DNA of 9,558 nt, taken from the NCBI GenBank assembly GCA_902464195.1, contig CABQJB010000067.1, positions 1-9,558 of the forward strand, read 5' to 3'. This document shows, piece by piece, positions 1 to 6,077 of the stretch. The stretch's first letter is position 1, and every line of letters begins with the position of its first letter. Both the position numbers and the translations under genes were made by a program. This DNA comes from an uncultured Megasphaera sp. GTDB taxonomy: Bacteria; Bacillota; Negativicutes; Veillonellales; Megasphaeraceae. The notes beneath the pieces were generated by a model. It made no database searches, was not told where the DNA came from, and worked only from the letters and a program-made list of their open reading frames with translations.

Positions 1-89
1 CTTTTTGCTACTTCGGAAATCTGCATCCACGAAAGCCTCTCCTGTCAGGAGAGGCTTTCGTGGATGCAGATTTCCGAAGTAGCAAAAAG
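1..89. repeat. 89-nt perfect palindrome (44-bp arms around one base)
   Basis: Every base i from 1 to 44 is complementary to base 90-i, with T45 as the centre, so either strand could fold into an uninterrupted hairpin of about 43 bp. The apex (about 37-53, AAAGCCTCTCCTG then T then its complement) resembles a terminator, but no long T-run follows on either side. The right arm shares its last six bases (84-89) with the left arm of the following terminator, so the two hairpins cannot both form completely. It starts at the first base of the window, so its true left limit is unknown. It could be a genuine cruciform-forming sequence or an inverted artefact at a contig end; the sequence cannot decide. 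Confidence 0.9.
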
Positions 90-119
90 AGGCTGTCTTA
101 ATGCGACAGCCTCTTTTTT
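84..119. terminator. Bidirectional intrinsic terminator downstream of purB
   Basis: AAAAAGAGGCTGTC (84-97) pairs with GACAGCCTCTTTTT (105-118) around a 7-nt loop, a 14-bp stem. It has an A-run on one side and a T-run on the other, so it works in both directions. On the minus strand it would end the purB transcript, about 95 bp after the stop codon; on the plus strand it could end a gene lying left of the window. The same hairpin recurs, inverted and with a single loop difference, at 8873-8907. Confidence 0.9.
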
Positions 120-208
120 AGTTGTTAGTGGCTAGCAGTTAGTGGTTAGCGGATGGCTTTAAATTTAAAACCATATTCTACAAACTATAAACTCCGTACT
201 ACAAACTA
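120..208. repeat. AT-cored intergenic repeat, copy A
   Basis: The left arm is built of GTTAGTG/GTTAGCG-like heptamers. The palindromic core at 153-174 is TTTAAATTTAAA flanked by ATGG and CCAT. The right arm repeats CTACAAACTA/ACAAACTC at about 7-nt phase. The same three-part design appears at 2704-2789, 3641-3729, 3783-3856 and 8908-8998. It has no coding potential. It lies between the purB stop codon and the terminator, so it is transcribed in the purB 3' UTR. I do not recognise a named repeat family. Confidence 0.8.
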
Positions 209-211
209 TTC

Positions 212-1504
212 TTAGATTCCGAAACGTGCGAAGATGGTGTCGACGTGGCTGAGCATCTTCTTGACGTCGAAGCAGCCTTCGATTTCTTCTGCCGTCATGT
301 ATTTCTTGACGTCTTCGTCTTTTTTCAGGTTTTCCAGGAAGTCTTCCCCTTCGAGCCAGCGTTTCATGGCATTGCGCTGAACCCAGCGGTATGCCTGTTC
401 GCGGACAGCGCCTTTTTCAACGAGCGTATTGAGGATGATCGGGCTGTAGATGAGGCCGCCCGTGAGGTTGAGGTCCTTCATCATCTTGTCCGGATAGACC
501 AGGAGCTTATCGATGACGCGGGTGAAGGTCTGGAGCATGTAGTCCAGGGCGATGGTGCTGTCCGGCAGGATGATGCGTTCGACAGACGAATGGGAAATAT
601 CGCGTTCATGCCAGAGGGCGACGTCTTCCAAAGCAGCCTGGGCATTGCCGCGGATGACGCGGGCTAAGCCGCACATGCGTTCACACGTGATAGGATTGCG
701 TTTGTGAGGCATGATGGAAGAGCCTTTCTGTTTGGGGCTGAAGTATTCTTCGGCTTCGCGGACTTCCGTGCGCTGGAGATGACGGATTTCCGTAGCCATC
801 TTGTCGATGGAGCTGGCGATGACAGCCAGGGTCGTTACGTATTCAGCATGGCGGTCACGCTGCAAGGTCTGCGACGAAATCGGCGAAGCAGCGATGCCGA
901 GGTGTTCGCAGACATATTTTTCAACAAAGGGATCAATGTCGGCATAGGTACCGACAGCACCGGAAATCTTGCCGACGGAAATCGTTTCCTTGGCGTGTTT
1001 CATGCGGTCGATGTCGCGTTCGATTTCAGCCATCCAGTTGCACAGCTTGAGGCCGAACGTCGTCGCTTCGGCATGGATGCCATGGGTACGGCCGATGCAC
1101 GGCGTATACTTGAATTCAACGGCGCGGCGGCGCAATACGGCGTGGAAGTTTTCCAGGTCCTTGATGAGGATGTCCGAAGCCTGTTTGAGCATGTAGCCCA
1201 GAGCCGTGTCTTTGACGTCCGTCGAGGTCAGGCCGAGGTGTACATATTTACCGGCTTCGCCGATATTTTCCGAAAGCGTCGAGACGAAAGCCGCAATGTC
1301 ATGGTGTGTTTCCGCTTCGATTTCATGGATGCGGTCGACAGAAAAAGCAGCTTTTTCGCGAATTTCCTTAGCCGCTTCTTTCGGGATGTTGCCCAGTTCG
1401 GCCTGTGCTTCACTAGCCAGGATTTCGACCTGTTTCATCGTATCCCATTCATTGTATTCTGTCCAAATATGACCCATTTCCGGTTTCGTATAGCGTTCAA
1501 TCAC
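212..1504 (-). CDS. purB: Adenylosuccinate lyase
   Basis: PurB cleaves SAICAR to AICAR plus fumarate and adenylosuccinate to AMP plus fumarate, so it acts twice in purine synthesis; it is a cytosolic homotetramer. The 430-residue product has the usual family length and closely resembles Bacillus-type PurB from the first residues (VIERYTKPEM). Visible motifs are HHD at 67-69, TSTDVKDT at 93-100, GRTHGIHAE at 138-146 carrying the catalytic histidine (His141), and the superfamily signature GSSIMPHKRNP at 261-271 carrying the mobile-loop serine. I chose the GTG at 1504 because AAGGAG lies 9 nt upstream and homologues begin with (M)IERY; an ATG 27 bp upstream (1528-1526) would place the ribosome site inside the gene. 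It lies 100 bp downstream of selD on the same strand and has its own possible promoter in that gap. Terminated at 84-119. Confidence 0.97.
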   Translation of the reverse strand: MIERYTKPEMGHIWTEYNEWDTMKQVEILASEAQAELGNIPKEAAKEIREKAAFSVDRIHEIEAETHHDIAAFVSTLSENIGEAGKYVHLGLTSTDVKDTALGYMLKQASDILIKDLENFHAVLRRRAVEFKYTPCIGRTHGIHAEATTFGLKLCNWMAEIERDIDRMKHAKETISVGKISGAVGTYADIDPFVEKYVCEHLGIAASPISSQTLQRDRHAEYVTTLAVIASSIDKMATEIRHLQRTEVREAEEYFSPKQKGSSIMPHKRNPITCERMCGLARVIRGNAQAALEDVALWHERDISHSSVERIILPDSTIALDYMLQTFTRVIDKLLVYPDKMMKDLNLTGGLIYSPIILNTLVEKGAVREQAYRWVQRNAMKRWLEGEDFLENLKKDEDVKKYMTAEEIEGCFDVKKMLSHVDTIFARFGI

Positions 1505-1559
1505 AGTTGATCTCTCCTTTGTAGTTGACATGAGTACGGTAAAAAAACTCACCAGCTTT

Positions 1560-1565
1560 ATTATA
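1560..1565 (-). promoter_or_regulatory. Probable purB -10 box
   Basis: A perfect TATAAT on the minus strand lies in the 100-bp selD-purB gap, about 55 bp before the purB start. No convincing -35 hexamer is found at 16-18 bp spacing (TACCTT at 17 bp). It suggests purB can be transcribed independently of selD; no clear terminator separates the two genes, so readthrough is also possible. Confidence 0.45.
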
Positions 1566-1604
1566 CACTATCTATGGGGCTGAAGGTAGCCGTTTTTACA
1601 AGTT

Positions 1605-2642
1605 TTATTCGATTACGATGGACCATTTGTCCCGCTCGGTCACATAGCCGACGACGGCCGCACAGGGAATGGCATCTTTCAAGGCCCGTTCCAGGGCCGG
1701 TGCGTCCTTTTCGGCGACAGCCATGAGCAGGCCGCCCGAAGTCTGGGGATCGTATAGGATGTCCATGAAGCGCTTGTCAGCCCCGTCCGCCTGGACACGT
1801 CCTGCAGCAAAGTCCCGGTTGCGGTAGGCACCAGCCGGGATCAGCCCCATGGCTGCCATGGCCAGGGCCTCTTTATGGTAGGGAATGGCGTCCCCTTTAA
1901 AATGAATCGTCGTCCCGCTGCCGTCGGCCATTTCACAGGCATGGCCGAGCAGGCCGAAGCCGGTGACGTCGGTACAGCTGTGGACCTCGTAGCCGACCAT
2001 GATGTCGCGGGCCCCTTTATTGAGCTGGGCCATCTGATCGTAGAGCTGTTTGAGAAGCGGCTTGTCCACGAAATCGCCCTGGGCTGCCGTCATGAGGATG
2101 CCCACGCCTAAGGGCTTGGTCAGGATGAGGACATCGCCAGGCCGGGCCGACGAATTGCGCAGCAATTTCTGCGGATGGACGAAACCCGTGACGGACAAGC
2201 CGTATTTCGGTTCCTTGTCTTCAATAGTATGGCCGCCGGTGATGATGACGCCGCCTTCATAGGCCTTCTGGTATCCCCCTTCCAGGATGGCCCGGATGGC
2301 TTCGCGGCCCATAGCCAGGTTGACGCACATGACGTTCATGGCCAGTTTGGCTTCGGCCCCCATGGCATAGACGTCGCTCAGGGCATTGGCCGCCGCAATC
2401 TGACCGAATAAATAAGGATCGTCGACGATAGGCGGGAAGAAATCGACCGTTTGGACGACAGCCAAATCGTCACTCACCTGATAGACCGACGCGTCGTCGC
2501 TCTTATCATAGCCAACGAGGAGGCGGTCATCTTTATGTGTTGGAAGCCCGTCCAACAATTGAGCCAGTGTCCCTGGCCCTAACTTAGCGCCTCAACCGGA
2601 GCAGGACGCCATCTGAGTCAATTTCAAACGTTCATCGTTCAT
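1605..2642 (-). CDS. selD: Selenide, water dikinase, selenocysteine-containing (UGA at 2592-2594)
   Basis: SelD makes selenophosphate, AMP and phosphate from ATP, selenide and water. Selenophosphate is the selenium donor for selenocysteyl-tRNA and selenouridine. Read from the ATG at 2642 (AAGGAGG 8 nt upstream), the frame gives ASCSGUGAKLGPG at residues 12-24, with TGA as codon 17 and no other in-frame stop until TAA at 1605. Codon 17 matches the catalytic Cys17 of E. coli SelD and the next key residue, Lys20, is in register, so this UGA is best read as selenocysteine. The 345-residue length is normal. Further SelD features are the acidic/proline stretch TVDFFPPIVDDP near 65-75, ANALSDVYAMG near 85-95, GGHTIED near 136-142, and the C-terminal DPQTSGGLL. 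A caller treating UGA as stop would start near Leu29 (TTG at 2558) and lose the active site. purB follows. Confidence 0.95.
2561..2594 (-). promoter_or_regulatory. Bacterial SECIS-like hairpin after the selD UGA
   Basis: On the minus strand, 12 nt after the UGA (2594-2592), GGGCCAG (2579-2573) pairs with CTGGCTC (2567-2561) around the 5-nt loop GGACA. This is a 7-bp stem with one G-U pair. The loop lies 19 nt after the UGA and begins with G, in line with described bacterial SECIS elements, which need a small apical loop with an early guanosine at a short fixed distance from the UGA. SelB would bind here to recode the UGA. The fold was found by eye and not tested energetically. Confidence 0.75.
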
Positions 2643-2900
2643 GGTAGATACCTCCTTGGTGTTACAGTATTCAGATAAGGCCCTCGTATAAAGACGGCCT
2701 TGTTGTGAGCTTTGAGTTTGCAGTTCTTAATTTTCAGTGATGGCTAAAAATTTAAAACCATCTGCTACAAACTATAGGCTACAAACTCATTATACTATAT
2801 TTATGTAATTCTTACGGCCTGGTTTAGCTCGATTTTAGATTTATCGGTTATACTGTCCTCGTAGTCAAGAATTAGTGATTGAAGACAGGAGGAATTCATC
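2643..2900. other. Divergent selD / PepSY intergenic region
   Basis: These 258 bp hold no gene. From the selD side they contain the selD ribosome site, a short hairpin (AAGGCC at 2679-2684 with GGCCTT at 2698-2703, no clear T-run), repeat copy B and possible divergent promoters. A TATAAT on the minus strand (2789-2794) could start selD with a leader of about 140 nt that includes the repeat. TATACT at 2849-2854 on the plus strand could serve the PepSY gene. Neither has a good -35 box. The PepSY gene has AGGAGG at 2887-2892. Confidence 0.6.
2704..2789. repeat. AT-cored intergenic repeat, copy B
   Basis: The core at 2740-2761 is TAAAAATTTAAA flanked by ATGGC and ACCAT. The right arm CTACAAACTATAGGCTACAA is near-identical to the right arms of copies A and D. 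The left arm here is of the GAGTTTGCAG type, an approximate inverted copy of the right arm, so this copy is a large imperfect palindrome. It would be transcribed in the selD leader if the TATAAT at 2789-2794 is used. Confidence 0.75.
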
Positions 2901-3629
2901 ATGACCCAGGTAAAATGGCAAGATACACTCGTTTCGATTAAGAATAAAGTCTGCACGGCCCGCAATGCAAAAATCGCTGCTGCCTTCTGCGTTGTCTGCG
3001 CACTGGCCACAGCCGGTGGCCACTACTATCTGCATCAGCAGCACATGGCCCGTCACGCCGAACGGGTCGAAGCCATGGCCCAGATGACCAAGGCCCAGGC
3101 AGAACAGCGCAATGTATCCCTCATCAGTGAAGACCAGGCCTGTGCCGCTGCCGCCCAGGCCATCGGCAAGGATGAAAGCGACCTGGACTTCAAAGAAGTC
3201 GCCCTCTTCGATATGAGCAATGCCAAACACGGTCCGAAAGACGGCCGCAAAGACGACCGCCGCGGAGACCGGAAAGATGGTCCGAAAGATAAAGACCGCA
3301 AAGGTGATGAAAGAGGCGAACAGCACGATAAGGACGGTATGAAAACCGGTCGTCCTGGCGCAGACGCCGCTGCCGCTGCTACGGCCAAAGCTGCCCCGGA
3401 CGGCCAGAATAGCCCCCAGGCCCTTCCTATGACACCGCCCCAGGGCCAGCCGCCAACAGGTGCGCCTCAGGCCCAGCCGGATATGAATGGCCAGCCGCCG
3501 CAGAACGCTATGCCGCAACGCGCTTTCCACCCCATGTATAAAGTCCGTGTCACGTCCGGCTCCGTCCGCTACGACGTCCTCGTAGACGCCACCAACGGCT
3601 CCGTCATCCATACAGAAATTGAAGATTAG
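2901..3629 (+). CDS. Membrane-anchored PepSY-domain protein with long low-complexity insert
   Basis: This 242-residue product has a short basic N-terminus, one hydrophobic segment at about 23-41 (signal anchor; no clear lipobox), then an extracytoplasmic part. Residues about 74-104 (ISEDQACAAAAQAIG through FKEVALFD) resemble the helix and first strand of a PepSY domain. Residues about 210-242 (MYKVRVTSGSVRYDVLVDATNGSVIHTEIED in two pieces) resemble the remaining strands with the usual VDATNGSV turn. Between them about 105 residues are low complexity: a K/D/R/G-rich stretch (110-150) with imperfect KDGPKD/KDGRKD repeats, an Ala-rich piece and a Pro/Gln-rich piece (165-209). PepSY proteins are secreted or membrane domains linked to protease inhibition or signalling; the exact role here is unknown. 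It lies 267 bp upstream of a sensor kinase on the same strand, a common association, so it may be a target or modulator of that system. RBS AGGAGG is 8 nt before the ATG. Confidence 0.8.
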   Translation: MTQVKWQDTLVSIKNKVCTARNAKIAAAFCVVCALATAGGHYYLHQQHMARHAERVEAMAQMTKAQAEQRNVSLISEDQACAAAAQAIGKDESDLDFKEVALFDMSNAKHGPKDGRKDDRRGDRKDGPKDKDRKGDERGEQHDKDGMKTGRPGADAAAAATAKAAPDGQNSPQALPMTPPQGQPPTGAPQAQPDMNGQPPQNAMPQRAFHPMYKVRVTSGSVRYDVLVDATNGSVIHTEIED

Positions 3630-3640
3630 CTCCTTTCAAG

Positions 3641-3729
3641 TTGTTAGTGGCTAGTTGTTAGTTGTTAGCGGATGGGTTTAAATTTAAAGCTTTTCTCTGC
3701 AAACTACAAACTCTGTGCTACAAACTATA
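3641..3729. repeat. AT-cored intergenic repeat, copy C
   Basis: The left arm AGTTGTTAGTGGCTAG is almost identical to copy A. The core GATGGGTTTAAATTTAAAG lies at about 3671-3689. The right arm has ACAAACTACAAACT-type repeats ending in CTACAAACTATAAAG. It starts 11 bp after the PepSY stop codon and so lies in that transcript's 3' UTR. Confidence 0.8.
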
Positions 3730-3737
3730 AAGTAAAC

Positions 3738-3782
3738 GGGGCATCACATGATGGCAGAAACCTTCGTGCGACAGCCCCTTTT
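3738..3782 (+). terminator. Degenerate terminator-like hairpin after the PepSY gene
   Basis: GGGGC (3738-3742) can pair with GCCCC (3774-3778), followed by TTTT. Inside, GCAGAA and TTCGTGC form a smaller bulged stem. The right side TGCGACAGCCCCTTTT matches the right arm of the terminator at 84-119 apart from one base and a shorter T-run, while the left arm has diverged. It looks like a decayed copy of that terminator and may terminate weakly. Confidence 0.45.
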
Positions 3783-3856
3783 AAGTGGTTAGGGGTTAGG
3801 GGTTAGCAGATGGTTTTAAATTTAATCACGAGCCACTAGCCACGAACCACGAAGTA
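3783..3856. repeat. AT-cored intergenic repeat, copy C2 (variant arms)
   Basis: The left arm is a GGTTAGG tandem (GTGGTTAGGGGTTAGGGGTT, 7-nt period), the core GATGGTTTTAAATTTAA lies at 3809-3825, and the right arm is CACGAGCCACTAGCCACGAA. The right arm read in reverse complement (GTGGTTCGTGGCTAGTGG) resembles the left arm, giving an imperfect inverted repeat. It sits immediately upstream of the kinase promoter and its right arm supplies the candidate -35 box. Confidence 0.7.
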
Positions 3857-3865
3857 CTCTATAAT
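3837..3865 (+). promoter_or_regulatory. Candidate promoter of the two-component operon
   Basis: TATAAT at 3860-3865 is a perfect -10 box. TAGCCA at 3837-3842 (4 of 6 matches to TTGACA) lies 17 bp upstream. Transcription would start about 25 nt before the kinase ATG. The -35 lies inside repeat copy C2. Confidence 0.55.
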
Positions 3866-3896
3866 AAACTTATCACTACGAAAGGATGGCCTGCTT

Positions 3897-5396
3897 ATGC
3901 TGCATATACGTGACATTTCACTGCGACACCGCCTGCTCATCACCAATTTCACCATGGTCTTCGTCCCTATCGCTATTTTGACGATTCTGGGGTTCCTGCT
4001 CATCTCAGGGCTCCGTTTTTCATCGCCTCACAACGATCTGACGACGTTGTGGCCTGAAAAGGGGCCGGCCCTGTCTATTCAGTATACGGTCAGTTCCCTG
4101 CGCGTCAAGGCCGAACGGCCTGGGCCATTAAAGGTCAAAGATATGCGCGAAGACTGCCGCGTCCTGGAAGACCTGGGCATTGCCACGGCCATCGTCCGCA
4201 ACGACCAGGTCGCCTATATCACGCCGGGCATCGACTTTCGCAGCCTGGCCGATCGGGTATTGTGGAAAGCTCATGGCCAGCAGACAGTCATGACCTGGGA
4301 CGGCGACGGCTTCTTTTTCCGCTATACGTCGCCCCACAGCGGGACGACGGTCATCGCTGCCGGTAATACACCGTTCATCGCTAAGAGCGGCATCCGAGAA
4401 GGCATGGCCAAAAGCGTCATCCAGACACTGCTGTTATTCATCGTCGGCACGGCCAGCGCCATCATCATCGCCTGCGGCCTCATCCTGTCCCGCGTCCTGT
4501 CCCGCCAGATACTGACGCCGCTGGCATCTTTGCGGACAGCAGCGGCTGAAATCGAGAAGGGCAATCTCGACTACGAGCTCCGCCTGTCGTCGCGCGATGA
4601 ACTCGGCCAGACCTGTGAAGCCTTCGACCACATGCGCCGCCAGCTGCGGGCCGCCCGCATGGCTCAGGAAAAGTATGAACAGAACCGCAAGGAACTCATT
4701 GCCGGCATCTCCCACGATTTATCGACGCCCCTTACCCTGCTCAAAGGCTACGCCAGCGGCATCCTGGTCGGCATCGCCAAGACCGCTGAAAAACGCCATC
4801 ACTACGTCGAACTCATTTACCAGAACGCCTGCACCCTGGAAAAGCTCGTTGACAGGCTCTTTCTCTTTTCCAAACTCGACTTGGGCCAAGTATCCTTTAT
4901 GATGGAACGGGTATCGCTGCGCGATTATTTCGCCGATTTCGCCGCCGAAAACACGGACCGCCTGGCCGAGCGGGGCCTCATCCTGCACTATTCGCCGCCA
5001 GCCGGCCCGGCCTGGACGGCCATCGACAGGATGCAGTTCCAGCGGGTTATCGACAACTTATTGGAAAATGCCCTGAAATATAAAGAAGGCGCCACCGTCG
5101 CCATGGACCTGAGCCTCGCTGAAATGCCGCAGGCCGTCGTCCTGACCGCAGCCGACCACGGGCCAGGCGTCCCGGCAGCAGACCTGCCACGCTTATTCGA
5201 CAGTTTTTACCGGACCGATGCCGCCCGGACGGACGTCCAAAAGGGCAGCGGCCTGGGTCTGGCCATTGCCAAACAGATCATTACGACACTGCACGGCCAA
5301 ATCCATGCAGAAGAAACGCCAGGCGGCGGCCTGACCGTCGTCATCACCTTGCCGCGGATAGAGGAGGAACATCATGAAACGGATTCTGATCATTGA
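3897..5396 (+). CDS. Membrane sensor histidine kinase (HAMP-HisKA-HATPase_c)
   Basis: This is the sensor of a two-component system: it autophosphorylates on histidine and passes phosphate to the regulator encoded next. The 499 residues show TM1 at about 18-38, an extracytoplasmic sensor region at about 40-172 with no motif I recognise, TM2 at about 174-197, HAMP at about 198-252, HisKA with ISHDLSTPLT (phospho-accepting His273), and a full ATPase domain: N-box RVIDNLLENALKY (383-395), G1 DHGPGVP (420-426), F-box LFDSFYR (433-439) and G2 GSGLGLAIAK (450-459). All catalytic motifs are intact. AAAGGA lies 10 nt before the ATG. Its last 23 bp overlap the regulator gene, so translation is probably coupled. 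The kinase-first order is less common than regulator-first. The signal is not predictable from sequence; the upstream PepSY protein is a candidate partner. Confidence 0.95.
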   Translation: MLHIRDISLRHRLLITNFTMVFVPIAILTILGFLLISGLRFSSPHNDLTTLWPEKGPALSIQYTVSSLRVKAERPGPLKVKDMREDCRVLEDLGIATAIVRNDQVAYITPGIDFRSLADRVLWKAHGQQTVMTWDGDGFFFRYTSPHSGTTVIAAGNTPFIAKSGIREGMAKSVIQTLLLFIVGTASAIIIACGLILSRVLSRQILTPLASLRTAAAEIEKGNLDYELRLSSRDELGQTCEAFDHMRRQLRAARMAQEKYEQNRKELIAGISHDLSTPLTLLKGYASGILVGIAKTAEKRHHYVELIYQNACTLEKLVDRLFLFSKLDLGQVSFMMERVSLRDYFADFAAENTDRLAERGLILHYSPPAGPAWTAIDRMQFQRVIDNLLENALKYKEGATVAMDLSLAEMPQAVVLTAADHGPGVPAADLPRLFDSFYRTDAARTDVQKGSGLGLAIAKQIITTLHGQIHAEETPGGGLTVVITLPRIEEEHHETDSDH

Positions 5397-6072
5397 AGAT
5401 AACATAGAAATTGCCGAACTGGAACGAGATTTCCTCGAAGCCAGTGCCATTGAGAGCGTCATCGAAACGGATGGGACGAAAGGCCTGGAACGGGCCCTGC
5501 AGGAAGATTTCGACCTCATCCTGCTGGACATCATGCTGCCCGGGACCGATGGTTTCCACATCTGCCGCCGCATCCGCGAAGAAAAGGAAGTCCCCATCCT
5601 GATGGTATCCGCCAAAAGGGAAGATATGGACAAGATACGCGGACTCGGCCTCGGTGCCGACGATTACATCATCAAGCCCTTCAGCCCGACAGAGCTTGTA
5701 GCCCGCGTCAAGGCCCACATCACACGCTACGAACGGCTCATGGGCAAGGCCCAGCAGAAAGCGGCCGACGGCGAAGTCATCCGCAGCGGCGACCTGGAAA
5801 TCTACGTCGACAAGCACCGGGTCTACGTCAAAGGCGAAGAAATTTCTCTGACCAACCGCGAATTCGAGCTCCTCGTCTTCCTGGCCAAACATCCCGGCCT
5901 GGTCTTCAGCCGGGACCGCCTCTTCGAGCGCGTCTGGGGTCTCGACGCCGAAGGCGACACAGCGACGGTCATGGTCCACATCAACCGCATCCGCGAAAAA
6001 ATAGAACCGGATCCGGCCAAGCCCATCTACATCGAGACAGTCTGGGGTGCCGGATACCGGTTCAAAGAGTGA
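5374..6072 (+). CDS. OmpR/PhoB-family response regulator
   Basis: This 232-residue DNA-binding regulator is the cognate partner of the overlapping kinase. The receiver domain (1-115) has the acidic pair Glu8-Asp9, the phospho-acceptor Asp52 in LILLDIMLPG, Ser79 in MVSA and Lys101 in YIIKPF. The winged-helix domain (about 135-232) shows LTNREFELLVFLAKHPG, FSRDRLFERVWG, the recognition region TATVMVHINRIREKI and the wing ending VWGAGYRF. AGGAGG at 5362-5367 lies 6 nt before the ATG, inside the kinase gene. The stop codon is only 5 bp from the stop of the convergent dehydrogenase. Targets are unknown; the PepSY gene is the nearest candidate. Confidence 0.96.
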   Translation: MKRILIIEDNIEIAELERDFLEASAIESVIETDGTKGLERALQEDFDLILLDIMLPGTDGFHICRRIREEKEVPILMVSAKREDMDKIRGLGLGADDYIIKPFSPTELVARVKAHITRYERLMGKAQQKAADGEVIRSGDLEIYVDKHRVYVKGEEISLTNREFELLVFLAKHPGLVFSRDRLFERVWGLDAEGDTATVMVHINRIREKIEPDPAKPIYIETVWGAGYRFKE

Positions 6073-6077
6073 CGTAT

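Noticed and set aside
704..1510. 268-codon plus-strand open frame opposite purB
   Set aside because: purB is unmistakable on the minus strand; this is a codon-bias shadow.
2592..2594. In-frame UGA in selD as a nonsense mutation or pseudogene
   Set aside because: The UGA falls exactly on the catalytic Cys/Sec position, the rest of the gene is intact and a SECIS-like hairpin follows.
2865..3611. 248-codon open frame on the minus strand opposite the PepSY gene
   Set aside because: It is an antisense shadow of a GC-rich, compositionally biased gene; the sense frame has a strong ribosome site, a membrane anchor and PepSY similarity.
3783..3806. GGTTAGG tandem read as a telomere-like or CRISPR-like repeat
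   Set aside because: There are only about three units and no spacers; it is the left arm of an intergenic repeat copy.
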